64,000 bases of DNA from Paramicrobacterium agarici (lineage in GTDB: Bacteria; Actinomycetota; Actinomycetes; Actinomycetales; Microbacteriaceae). Under the pieces are notes generated by a model. The model was not told the origin of the DNA, made no database searches, and saw only the letters and a program-made list of their open reading frames with translations. The translations under genes were made by a program, and so were the position numbers. The stretch spans positions 2,418,001 to 2,482,000 of the forward strand of contig NZ_PDJE01000001.1 of assembly GCF_002563955.1 (NCBI RefSeq), given 5' to 3'. This document shows, piece after piece, positions 55,437-63,741 of this stretch (positions are counted from its first letter, which is position 1; each line of letters opens with the position of its first letter).

Positions 55437-58400
55437 TCAGGATGCCGTGACCGACACGATCAGATCCCCGGACTCGACCTGCTGAGGCGAATTGATGGCG
55501 ACGCGTTCCACCGTGCCGCCGACCGGACTCGTGATCGCGGCCTCCATCTTCATCGCTTCGATCGAGGCGACGGCCTGACCGGCTTCGACCTGGTCTCCTG
55601 GAGACACCTTGACCGTCACGACACCGGAGAACGGTGCGGCCACCTGACCGGGCCTGCTCACGTCTGCTTTCTCTGCCGCCTTCGTCTCGACCTCGACTGA
55701 TCTGTCGCGTACGAAAACGGGGCGAAGTTGCCCGTTCAGAATCACCATGACCGTGCGCATCCCCTTGGAATCGGGCTCGCCAACGGCCTCAAGACCAACG
55801 TACAGGCGCACACCCTTCGCGATCTCAACATACGTCTCGCGCCCCTGCTCGAGACCGTAGAGGTAGTCAGCCGTCTCGAGCACGGATAGGTCTCCGAAGA
55901 GCTCGCGGCGCTGCTCGAACTGCCGGGTCGGAGCGGGGAACAGCAGACGGTTCAGCGCAGCACGCCGTTCGGCCGACGTGCCGTTCAGCCGCGCGCTGTC
56001 TTCGGTGCTCAGCGGAGTGGTTCCGATCGTGATGTCTCTTCCGCTGAGCACCTTCGAACGGAACGGCTCGGGCCAGCCTCCCGGCAGCTCCCCCAGTTCT
56101 CCGGCCATGAATCCGATGACAGAGTCGGGAATGTCGTATCTGTCGGGGTTCTCAGCGAAGTCGCGCGGGTCAGCGCGCACTGCGGCGAGATGCAGCGCAA
56201 GATCGCCTACGACCTTCGATGAGGGCGTCACCTTGGGAACTCGTCCGAGTATCGCGTCGGCGGCCGCATACATGTCCTCGATCAGCTCGAAGTCGTTCTC
56301 GAGCCCGAGCGCGATCGCCTGCTGACGAAGATTGGACAGCTGCCCGCCGGGAATCTCGTGCTTGTACACGCGACCGGTGGGACCGGGCAGTCCCGACTCG
56401 AACGGGCGATACAGGTGCCGCACCGATTCCCAGTAAGGTTCGAGGTCCGACACGTTCGTGAGTGACAGTCCGGTATCGCGCTCTGTGTTTGCCAGCGCAG
56501 CGACAAGCGCGGAGGCCGATGGCTGGCTCGTGGTTCCCGACATGGGAGCAGATGCGACGTCAACAGCATCCGCCCCGGCCTGCGCAGCCGCAAGCAGAGT
56601 CGCGAGCTGCCCGCCTGCGGTGTCGTGCGTGTGCACATGCACGGGCAGGTCGAAGCGCTCGCGCAGGGCTGAGACGAGCGTTGCGGCCGCCGCCGGGCGC
56701 AGAAGACCCGCCATGTCTTTGACCGCGAGAATGTGAGCGCCGGCGTCGACGATCTGGTCGGCGAGGCGCAGATAGTAGTCGAGAGTGTAGAGGTCCTCGT
56801 CGGGATTCAGGAGGTCGCCGGTGTAGCAGACGGCGACCTCGGCAACGGAGCGATCCGTCGCGAGTACAGCCTCGATCGCCGGACGCATCTGGTCAACATC
56901 GTTGAGGGCGTCGAAGATGCGAAAGATGTCAACGCCCGTGCGCGAGGCTTCAGCGACGAAGGCGTCGGTGACCTCGGTCGGGTACGGCGTATAGCCGACG
57001 GTGTTTCGTCCCCGAAGCAGCATCTGGATCGCCACGTTCGGCAGCGCCTCTCGCAGGCTCTCCAAGCGCTCCCACGGGTCTTCGCCGAGGAACCGCAGCG
57101 CAACATCGTACGTTGCCCCTCCCCAGGCTTCGACCGAGAGCAGCTCCGGTGTCAGCCGGGAAACATAGGGAGCGACGCGCAGCAGCTCCTTTGTGCGAAC
57201 GCGTGTGGCCAAAAGCGACTGGTGGGCGTCTCTGAACGTCGTGTCGGTGACCGCGAGCGCCGTCTGATCGCGAAGATCGATCGCAAAGTTGCGCGGGCCG
57301 AGCTCGAGCAGCCGCTGGCGGGAGCCCGCGGGCGCCGGAGACCCCAGGTCGATGTGGGGAAGCTTCTCTTCGGGATTGATGCCGACGGGGCGGGGGCCGT
57401 TCGGCTGATTGACGGTGACGTCAGCGAGCCAGTTCATCACCTTCGTGCCGCGGTCTTTCGACGTGCGTCCCTGCAGGAGCTCCGGGCGTTCCTCGATGAA
57501 CGAAGTGCTGATGTCTCCCGCGAGGAACGACGGGTCGTCGAGGACGCCCTGGATAAACGGGATGTTCGTGGCGACACCCCGAATACGGAATTCTGCGAGC
57601 CCGCGGCGGGCACGAGCCACGGCTGTCGGAAAGTCCCGACCGCGGCACGTCATCTTGGTCAGCATCGAATCGAAATGGGGGCTGATCTGGGCGCCGGGGT
57701 TGATCGTGCCGCCGTCAAGACGAACCCCGCTGCCGCCGGGAGAGCGATACGTCGTGATCTTGCCGGTGTCGGGCCGGAATCCCTGCGTCGGGTCTTCGGT
57801 CGTGATGCGGCACTGAAGCGCTGCTCCCCTCAGCGTCAGCGACTCCTGCGACAGTCCCAGGTCGTGGAGGCTCTCGCCTGAGGCGATGCGCATCTGAGAC
57901 TGAACGAGGTCGACGTCGGTGACTTCTTCTGTCACCGTGTGCTCGACCTGAATGCGCGGATTCATCTCGATGAACACGTGCTCGCCAGCGCGTTCCCCGG
58001 CAGTGTCGACGAGAAACTCGACAGTGCCCGCGTTCACGTAGCCGATGGACTTCGCGAAGGCGACAGCATCCCGGTAAAGCGACTGCCGAAGCTCGTCGCT
58101 GATGTTGGGAGCGGGGGCGATCTCGACGACCTTCTGATTGCGTCGCTGCACGGAGCAGTCACGTTCGAACAGATGGATCGTGTCTCCATCGCTGTCGGCG
58201 AGGATCTGCACTTCGATGTGCCGTGGGCGGATGACCGCCTGTTCGAGAAACATCGTCGGGTCGCCGAATGCGCTGTCTGCTTCTCGCATCGCCTCGGCAA
58301 GCGCAGGCGCAAGAGCGTCCTTCGTTTCGACGCGTCGCATGCCGCGCCCACCGCCACCAGCGACGGCCTTCGCGAACAGCGGGAACCCGACGGCGTCTGC

Positions 58401-58841
58401 ACCGTCGAGGAGCACATCGATATCGTTCGATGCCGGTGTTGATCGAAGCACGGGCACGCCCGCGGCAATGGCATGCTCTTTCGCCGTCACCTTGTTGCCG
58501 GCCATCTCGAGAACCGAGGTATCGGGACCGATGAAGGCGATTCCCGCGGCAGCGGCTTTCTCGGCCAGTTCGGGATTCTCGGACAGAAATCCGTATCCGG
58601 GATAGATGGCGTCGGCGCCGGCATGCCGTGCGACTCGAATGATCTCGTCAACGTTGAGATATGCGCGAACAGGATGCCCCGGTTCGCCGATCTCGTACGC
58701 TTCGTCGGCCTTCAGGCGGTGCAGCGAGTTCCGATCCTCGTGGGGGAAAACAGCGACCGTGTGGGCGCCGAGTTCGTAGGCGGCACGGAACGCCCGGATC
58801 GCGATCTCTCCCCTGTTGGCAACGAGAATCTTCTTGAACAC
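55437..58841 (-). CDS. pyc: pyruvate carboxylase
   Basis: Biotin enzyme forming oxaloacetate from pyruvate, bicarbonate and ATP. At 1,134 residues it has the full order: biotin carboxylase (about 1-450, with AKAVAGGGGRGMRRV and VEHTVTEEVTDVDLV), carboxyltransferase (about 530-1000, with VTDTTFRDAHQSLLATRVRT and KDMAGLLRP), and the C-terminal biotinyl domain with IEAMKMEAAI. It replenishes the TCA cycle. It starts 77 bases from the divergent parA. Confidence 0.97.
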   Translation of the reverse strand: MFKKILVANRGEIAIRAFRAAYELGAHTVAVFPHEDRNSLHRLKADEAYEIGEPGHPVRAYLNVDEIIRVARHAGADAIYPGYGFLSENPELAEKAAAAGIAFIGPDTSVLEMAGNKVTAKEHAIAAGVPVLRSTPASNDIDVLLDGADAVGFPLFAKAVAGGGGRGMRRVETKDALAPALAEAMREADSAFGDPTMFLEQAVIRPRHIEVQILADSDGDTIHLFERDCSVQRRNQKVVEIAPAPNISDELRQSLYRDAVAFAKSIGYVNAGTVEFLVDTAGERAGEHVFIEMNPRIQVEHTVTEEVTDVDLVQSQMRIASGESLHDLGLSQESLTLRGAALQCRITTEDPTQGFRPDTGKITTYRSPGGSGVRLDGGTINPGAQISPHFDSMLTKMTCRGRDFPTAVARARRGLAEFRIRGVATNIPFIQGVLDDPSFLAGDISTSFIEERPELLQGRTSKDRGTKVMNWLADVTVNQPNGPRPVGINPEEKLPHIDLGSPAPAGSRQRLLELGPRNFAIDLRDQTALAVTDTTFRDAHQSLLATRVRTKELLRVAPYVSRLTPELLSVEAWGGATYDVALRFLGEDPWERLESLREALPNVAIQMLLRGRNTVGYTPYPTEVTDAFVAEASRTGVDIFRIFDALNDVDQMRPAIEAVLATDRSVAEVAVCYTGDLLNPDEDLYTLDYYLRLADQIVDAGAHILAVKDMAGLLRPAAAATLVSALRERFDLPVHVHTHDTAGGQLATLLAAAQAGADAVDVASAPMSGTTSQPSASALVAALANTERDTGLSLTNVSDLEPYWESVRHLYRPFESGLPGPTGRVYKHEIPGGQLSNLRQQAIALGLENDFELIEDMYAAADAILGRVPKVTPSSKVVGDLALHLAAVRADPRDFAENPDRYDIPDSVIGFMAGELGELPGGWPEPFRSKVLSGRDITIGTTPLSTEDSARLNGTSAERRAALNRLLFPAPTRQFEQRRELFGDLSVLETADYLYGLEQGRETYVEIAKGVRLYVGLEAVGEPDSKGMRTVMVILNGQLRPVFVRDRSVEVETKAAEKADVSRPGQVAAPFSGVVTVKVSPGDQVEAGQAVASIEAMKMEAAITSPVGGTVERVAINSPQQVESGDLIVSVTAS

Positions 58842-58904
58842 GCGATGTCCTCCTTGGCGTTGTACCGCTCAGCCAACATTTAGGTTCTCCAACCTTAGTA
58901 ACGG

Positions 58905-58910
58905 TAACGT
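58905..58910 (+). promoter_or_regulatory. possible -10 hexamer of the parA promoter
   Basis: TAACGT lies eight bases before the GTG at 58919, a looser fit to the leaderless pattern. An AGGTT-4-AACCT-like short inverted repeat lies just upstream (about 58882-58896). Confidence 0.4.
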
Positions 58911-58918
58911 ATGTGATT

Positions 58919-59761
58919 GTGCACGTATTAAGCGTCAGCAGCCTCAAAGGCGGCGTCGGCAAGACCACGGTCAGTCTCGGACTGGCGTCGGCTGCGTTCG
59001 CTCGAGGCGTTCGCACGCTCGTTGTGGACCTCGACCCGCAGTCCGATGTCTCAACGGGACTCGACATCTCGCTGTCCGGCCGTCTCAATATCGCCGACGT
59101 GCTCACTTCTCCGAAGGAGAAGACCGTGCGGCAGGCGATCGCTCCATCGGGCTGGACCACGACCCATCCGGGCAAGCTCGACGTCATGATCGGCAGCCCC
59201 TCGGCCATCAATTTCGATGGTCCTCATCCTTCGATCCGTGACATCTGGAAGCTTGAGGAAGCACTCGCCTATTTGGAGAACGAGTACGACCTCGTTCTCA
59301 TCGACTGTGCGCCCTCGCTCAATGCGCTGACGCGCACGGCGTGGGCGGCAAGCGACCGTGTGAGCGTCGTCACGGAACCAGGCCTCTTCTCGGTTGCCGC
59401 CGCCGACCGTGCACTTCGCGCGATCGAAGAGATCAGGCGCGGGCTTTCCCCCCGGCTGCAGCCGTTGGGAATCATCGTGAACCGCGTGCGCAATCAGTCC
59501 CTTGAACACCAGTTCCGTATCAAAGAGCTTCGGGACATGTTCGGACCGCTTGTTCTCAACCCGCAGCTGCCTGAACGCACGTCTCTACAGCAAGCGCAGG
59601 GAGCGGCGAAGCCACTGCACATCTGGCCGGGCGACAGCGCACAAGAGCTCGCCCACTGCTTTGACCAGCTTCTTGAGCGAGTGCTTCGCACCGGCCGTGT
59701 CGGAGAGTACGCTGATAATGCCGCCGCCGACAAAGCCGAGCCGATCGAACCGGTCTCCTAG
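58919..59761 (+). CDS. parA: orphan ParA-family ATPase
   Basis: A 280-residue ParA-type ATPase with deviant Walker [22 protein letters not shown], the switch VDLDPQSDVSTGLDI and Walker B YDLVLIDCAPSLNALTR. No parB or parS-like repeats accompany it, so it is not the chromosomal parAB pair and may position another cargo. I start at GTG 58919, where family similarity begins; a GTG at 58913 adds two residues. It is divergent from pyc and convergent with a MerR gene. Confidence 0.88.
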   Translation: MHVLSVSSLKGGVGKTTVSLGLASAAFARGVRTLVVDLDPQSDVSTGLDISLSGRLNIADVLTSPKEKTVRQAIAPSGWTTTHPGKLDVMIGSPSAINFDGPHPSIRDIWKLEEALAYLENEYDLVLIDCAPSLNALTRTAWAASDRVSVVTEPGLFSVAAADRALRAIEEIRRGLSPRLQPLGIIVNRVRNQSLEHQFRIKELRDMFGPLVLNPQLPERTSLQQAQGAAKPLHIWPGDSAQELAHCFDQLLERVLRTGRVGEYADNAAADKAEPIEPVS

Positions 59762-59775
59762 TACACGACGGTTCT

Positions 59776-59797
59776 CGTGACGGCATTCGCTGTCACG
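59776..59797. terminator. hairpin between parA and the MerR gene
   Basis: CGTGACGGC (59776-59784) pairs with GCTGTCACG (59789-59797), with one G-T pair and a four-base loop. It lies 15 bases past the parA stop, between converging genes. Confidence 0.6.
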
Positions 59798-59845
59798 CGC
59801 CGATCAGCGGCGAGAGTCAGACCGCGCTGGCGCAACGCGATGATG

Positions 59846-60391
59846 TCAGGCGCTACGGGCTGCGCGTCGGGCAGCGAGTTCATCCATCGGGTCTGGAGCC
59901 TGCGGGTCGAACTCGATGAGCGTGGTCTCGACCTCGCGCAGCACCTTGCCCACGGCGATGCCGAAGACTCCCTGGCCTCGACTCACGAGGTCGATAACCT
60001 CATCGTTCGACGTACACAGGTAGACGCTCGCACCATCGCTCATGAGCGTCGTCTGCGCCAAGTCGTATACCCCCGCGGCATGCAGCTGGTTGACGGCCGT
60101 GCGGATCTGCTGCAACGAGATCCCGGTGTCAAGCAGTCGCTTCACGAGTTTGAGAACGAGGATGTCACGAAAACCGTAGAGCCGCTGCGTACCTGATCCC
60201 GACGCATTGCGGATCGTCGGTTCGACGAGCCCTGTTCTCGCCCAATAGTCGAGCTGGCGATAGCTGATGCCCGCCGCGCGAGCCGCAACGGCACCTCGAT
60301 ACCCGGCATCGGCGTCGAGGTCGGGAAGGCCGTCGGTGAACAGAAGGCCAAGGTCGTAGCGAGCGCTATCGTCGCGGCTGAGTTCGCTCAT
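59846..60391 (-). CDS. MerR-family regulator, Rv1830-like
   Basis: A 181-residue MerR-type protein. The winged-helix part lies at about 33-100 (AAARAAGISYRQLDYWARTGLVEPTIRNASGSGTQRLYGFRDILVLKLVKRLLDTG, quoted in parts: GISYRQLDYWARTGLV and RLYGFRDILVLKLV). The effector side lacks the usual cysteines. It matches the second MerR protein of the garA-ftsR neighbourhood of actinobacteria. ATG at 60391 has GGGAG four to eight bases upstream. It is 131 bases after ftsR. Confidence 0.88.
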   Translation of the reverse strand: MSELSRDDSARYDLGLLFTDGLPDLDADAGYRGAVAARAAGISYRQLDYWARTGLVEPTIRNASGSGTQRLYGFRDILVLKLVKRLLDTGISLQQIRTAVNQLHAAGVYDLAQTTLMSDGASVYLCTSNDEVIDLVSRGQGVFGIAVGKVLREVETTLIEFDPQAPDPMDELAARRAARSA

Positions 60392-60522
60392 CGTTCTCCC
60401 TTGCTCCTTCCGCACGGCTTTCAGTGCGCTTCCTCTACGCTATCGACAGATGGTCGATATGCGTACGACATTCGCTCGAACGAGGTCGGCGTGTCGAGTC
60501 CGAGAGTTCCTCTGACGACAGT

Positions 60523-61230
60523 CTAAGCCTCGGGACTGATTCGTCCTAGTGCTGTTCGCACCAGACTCGTGCGAACGGTTTCGAGACTGCTCGCGATGTC
60601 ACCGGCGAGTTCGGCAGCTCGGGCTCGGCTCGACGCGTCTTTGCGACGAAGCATCGGCGTCAGCGCACTCTCGATGAGATCGACTTCCCTGGCGGCCGCA
60701 GTGCGAAAACCCCGCAGATGCCGCGGCTCGATGCCGCACTTCTGCAAGCTGACGAGAGACGAGAGCATGACAAGCGCATCGTCGCCAAACGATTCTCCTG
60801 GCTGAATGAGCGACGCCGAGATCGCGTCCGCAAGCAAGGCCGGAGTCGCTCCCGACTCGCGGAGCAGGTCGCTCTTCTTATAGCGCTTTCCCCCGGGAAT
60901 GATCGTCGGCGTTGCTGACCCGTCTGGCAATCCGGGAAACGCAGGCGAACGCCCCGCGTCTCGTTCCGACAGGTACACGCGAATGACCTTGAGCGGGAGG
61001 TAGTGGTCGCGCTGCATCGACAGGATGAGCCGCAGGCGTTCCACATCGTCCATGCTGAACTTGCGGTATCCGCTCGCCGTGCGCGATGGAGAGACGAGAC
61101 CTTGCTCTTCGAGAAAACGAAGCTTCGAGTTTGACAGATCAGGAAAGTCTGCTCGCAGACGCGCCAACACCTGACCGATGTTCAGGAGTTGCGCCCCCGG
61201 TGCCTGCGACCTGGCAGCCCCCGCAGCCAC
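60523..61230 (-). CDS. ftsR: MerR-family regulator FtsR
   Basis: A 235-residue homologue of corynebacterial FtsR, which activates ftsZ expression, and of Rv1828. N-terminal MerR domain: LLNIGQVLARLRADFPDLSNSKLRFLEEQGLV with the unusual SGYRKFSMDDVERLRLIL wing. The C-terminal part has a second DNA-contacting or ligand fold (KRYKKSDLLRESGATPALL). The GTG start shares one base with the FHA gene stop (TAGTG), so translation is probably coupled. An ftsZ target is expected from the family, not seen in the sequence. Confidence 0.88.
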   Translation of the reverse strand: MAAGAARSQAPGAQLLNIGQVLARLRADFPDLSNSKLRFLEEQGLVSPSRTASGYRKFSMDDVERLRLILSMQRDHYLPLKVIRVYLSERDAGRSPAFPGLPDGSATPTIIPGGKRYKKSDLLRESGATPALLADAISASLIQPGESFGDDALVMLSSLVSLQKCGIEPRHLRGFRTAAAREVDLIESALTPMLRRKDASSRARAAELAGDIASSLETVRTSLVRTALGRISPEA

Positions 61231-61739
61231 TAGCTTCCAGTCGTGGTTCGCATGTCTCGACGCGACGCGTAGAACGTGAGGCGATACTTGCCCACCTGCA
61301 CTTCCGCTCCGTCGGACAAGAGGGCTGTGTCGATGCGCACACCGTCGAAGTAGGTGCCGTTGAGAGAGTTGAGATCAGCGATCTCGAACGTCGTGCCGGA
61401 ACGGCGAAACTCGGCGTGGCGGCGCGAGACCGTGACGTCGTCGAGAAAGATGTCGGCTTCGGGGTGGCGCCCGACCGACGTGATGTCTGAGTCGAGGAGG
61501 AAGCGCGCGCCCGCGTTCGGTCCGCGCCGCACGACGAGAAGGGCCGACCCCGAGGGCAGAGCAGCGATCGCTTCCTGCTCCTCGCGTGAAACCGAGGCGT
61601 CGAGCCCGGCAAGGGCGTTGCTGAAGTCTTCACCGTAGCCGACAGTGGTGTCGTGCAGTCCGCCGCCAGCGTGATCGTCCGGCGAGGATCCGCGCCTGAT
61701 CACACCGGTGGCCGGGTGATTGTTTTCGGGTTGGGGCAC
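61230..61739 (-). CDS. garA: FHA-domain protein, GarA/OdhI type
   Basis: A 169-residue FHA protein that in relatives binds and inhibits 2-oxoglutarate dehydrogenase and switches when phosphorylated by PknB/PknG. The N-terminal phosphorylation motif reads DTTVGYG (Thr31, Thr32) instead of the usual ETTVG. The FHA domain begins near 73 and has SVGRHPEADIFLDDVTVSRRH with the phosphothreonine-binding Arg and Ser, then NSLNGTYFDG. AAGGAGG lies six to seven bases before the GTG. It starts 11 bases after pgsA. Confidence 0.9.
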   Translation of the reverse strand: MPQPENNHPATGVIRRGSSPDDHAGGGLHDTTVGYGEDFSNALAGLDASVSREEQEAIAALPSGSALLVVRRGPNAGARFLLDSDITSVGRHPEADIFLDDVTVSRRHAEFRRSGTTFEIADLNSLNGTYFDGVRIDTALLSDGAEVQVGKYRLTFYASRRDMRTTTGS

Positions 61740-61750
61740 CGTGGTCCTCC

Positions 61751-62368
61751 TTACGTATCCAGCGTATCTGATGAATCAGACTCTGGAACAGGCCGATCGA
61801 GAATCAACCGGCGAGTCTGAATAACGTAGATGATTCCCGCAGCCCAATACAACACGGCACCGAGAACGGAGAACGCGAGCCCGAACGGGAGCGCGTACTC
61901 TCCAATGTCCGGCAGTGCCGCGGAGAGCATGAGGAGGGGCAGGCCGACGAAGAGAGCCGCTGTCGCCGCCTTCCCCGTCTTCACGACGGGAAGCGCGCCA
62001 ATTCCGTGCTTGGCCAGCACACCGCCGAGCACGAGCAGCATGACATCGCGCGCGACGATCACGATCGCCAGCCAGAACGGAATCAGCTCGCGCCAGCCCA
62101 GACCGAGCAGCGCGGCAACGATGTAGAGCCTGTCAGCTGCGGGATCGAGAATCTGCCCCAGACGAGTCACTTGATTCAGGCGTCGTGCCAGGAACCCATC
62201 GAGAAAATCGGTGAATCCTGAGACGCCGAGGACGATGAGGGCAGCGACGTCGTTCCCCTCGACGAGAAGAATGAGAAAGACCGGTACGAGAGCAAGACGC
62301 AGAAAGCTCAGCAGGTTCGGCAGCGTCACGATGCGATCGCTGACCTCGGTGCTGCTCGGTTTGCCCAC
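61751..62368 (-). CDS. pgsA: CDP-alcohol phosphatidyltransferase, PgsA type
   Basis: A 205-residue membrane enzyme that likely makes phosphatidylglycerophosphate or cardiolipin-type lipids from CDP-diacylglycerol. The signature DGFLARRLNQVTRLGQILDP and following ADR supply the metal-binding aspartates (Asp54, Asp57, Asp75, Asp79). Six hydrophobic helices are visible. GTG at 62368 is chosen because TATGCT lies six bases upstream; the frame is open to 62395. The substrate alcohol is inferred. Confidence 0.88.
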   Translation of the reverse strand: MGKPSSTEVSDRIVTLPNLLSFLRLALVPVFLILLVEGNDVAALIVLGVSGFTDFLDGFLARRLNQVTRLGQILDPAADRLYIVAALLGLGWRELIPFWLAIVIVARDVMLLVLGGVLAKHGIGALPVVKTGKAATAALFVGLPLLMLSAALPDIGEYALPFGLAFSVLGAVLYWAAGIIYVIQTRRLILDRPVPESDSSDTLDT

Positions 62369-62374
62369 GCTGCG

Positions 62375-62380
62375 AGCATA
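62375..62380 (-). promoter_or_regulatory. -10 hexamer of a leaderless pgsA promoter
   Basis: Minus-strand TATGCT is six bases before the GTG at 62368. Confidence 0.55.
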
Positions 62381-62475
62381 GCCAACCGGCCTCACGAAAT
62401 CCTGCGCGCCCGTCTCCAGCTGACGTCCCCCGGATGAGGGTCGGGGTCGATTCGGGAAAATGCTTCTCGCGCGCG

Positions 62476-62481
62476 TACCCT
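62476..62481 (+). promoter_or_regulatory. -10 hexamer of a leaderless promoter
   Basis: TACCCT is six bases before the ATG at 62488, again without a ribosome binding site. Confidence 0.5.
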
Positions 62482-62487
62482 ATACGC

Positions 62488-63342
62488 ATGACTCGAAGGG
62501 ATGCTGCCCGAAGCCCGCGCACCGTTCGATGGAGAATCACCGCCATTCTGGCGTGCGCTGTCGTTGCAGCATCCATCGTCACGGGCGTGATCGCTGCGGT
62601 GCGACCGGTCGACTCGCGGCCGGTGACGATCGCGCAGCAAGATCCCGAGACGGGTGGCACGGCAGTGCTCGCGTCGATTCCGTTCACCGAGGCCTGGAGC
62701 AGGATCTCGCAGGCCGACACGCCCTTCGTCGTGACTGTCGCCGGTGACTCAACAGGCAATGCGCCTGGCGAGTGGGTCGATCGCGCATTCCACACTCTCG
62801 CCGCAGAGAAGGAGCGTCCCCTCGTCATCCACTTCTGGAATGAAGAGACGCACAAGTACGATCTCGTGTCGCGCGCCAACAGTGACGCGGAGGGCGCACC
62901 GATCGTCGTGTGGAACGGCTCCGCCTCGGGCAAGACGGCCGCATACTCGCTGAAGCACATCGACCTTCTCGTTCCTGAGCAGCCTGACGCCGTCATCATC
63001 AACCACGGACTCAACAACGTTCGCAACCCCGACAGCGCAGCGCCGCAGATTCAGGCATTCGTGCGGGCCGTCGACGAGCGCTGGGAAGAGACGATCGGGT
63101 ACGCGGTCATTCTCGAAAACCCGCGGTTCGACCGGTGGAAGGAGCCGTTCGAGGATGTCGTCTCGAACGTGACCGACTGGGCGCAGCCGCTCAGCAACGT
63201 TCTGCTCATCAACGTGTACGAGGCATACCTCGATTCGGAGAACCTCGACCAGCTGCTGTTCGACGACAGGTTGCACCCCAACACGGCAGGATCGCAGTTT
63301 ACGGCTCAGGTCGTGCTCACGGCGATTCAGGACGCCTCCTGA
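62488..63342 (+). CDS. membrane-anchored SGNH/GDSL hydrolase-like protein
   Basis: A 284-residue protein with an N-terminal helix (about 14-38: VRWRITAILACAVVAASIV) acting as signal anchor and an extracytoplasmic hydrolase domain. SGNH-type blocks are VAGDSTGN (Ser88), WNGSASG, INHGLNN, and DDRLHPN near the end (Asp260, His263), which together give a credible Ser-Asp-His triad. Such enzymes deacylate wall polymers or lipids; the substrate here is unknown. The frame is open upstream to 62434, but the -10 hexamer favours ATG 62488. Confidence 0.8.
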   Translation: MTRRDAARSPRTVRWRITAILACAVVAASIVTGVIAAVRPVDSRPVTIAQQDPETGGTAVLASIPFTEAWSRISQADTPFVVTVAGDSTGNAPGEWVDRAFHTLAAEKERPLVIHFWNEETHKYDLVSRANSDAEGAPIVVWNGSASGKTAAYSLKHIDLLVPEQPDAVIINHGLNNVRNPDSAAPQIQAFVRAVDERWEETIGYAVILENPRFDRWKEPFEDVVSNVTDWAQPLSNVLLINVYEAYLDSENLDQLLFDDRLHPNTAGSQFTAQVVLTAIQDAS

Positions 63343-63346
63343 GACC

Positions 63347-63727
63347 ATGCCAGCGGAGACGTCTGACGCTGTTCGCGTTGACAGCTGGATCTGGGCCGTA
63401 CGGCTCGCGAAGACCCGGTCGGCAGCCACGACGGCGTGCAAGGCCGGGCATGTGCGCGTGAACGGCGATCGCGCAAAACCGGCTCAGCGCATCCGCGCAG
63501 GAGATGACGTGCGCGTGAGACGCGGCACTGTCGAGCACATCGTCACCGTGACGAAGCCGATCGTGAAGCGCGTTTCTGCAGCCGCCGCTGCCGAGTGCCT
63601 CATTGATAGAACTCCTCCACGCCCGAAGAAGACGGATGCTCCCGCGGCTGTCGTGCGCGAGCGCGGAGCGGGCCGTCCGACGAAGCGAGACCGCCGCGCA
63701 ATCGACCGGCTCCGCGGGCGACCCTGA
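63347..63727 (+). CDS. S4-domain RNA-binding protein, Hsp15 type
   Basis: A 126-residue protein with an S4 fold (VRVDSWIWAVRLAKTRSAATTACKAGHVRVNGDRAKPAQRIRAGDDV, in part RLAKTRSAAT and GHVRVNG), followed by a basic tail (PRPKKTDAPAA and RPTKRDRRAIDRLRGR). It resembles HslR/Hsp15, which rescues stalled 50S subunits with nascent chain; that role is inferred. It starts four bases after the hydrolase gene and is probably cotranscribed. Confidence 0.88.
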   Translation: MPAETSDAVRVDSWIWAVRLAKTRSAATTACKAGHVRVNGDRAKPAQRIRAGDDVRVRRGTVEHIVTVTKPIVKRVSAAAAAECLIDRTPPRPKKTDAPAAVVRERGAGRPTKRDRRAIDRLRGRP

Positions 63728-63741
63728 GCGCACCGGGCGCC

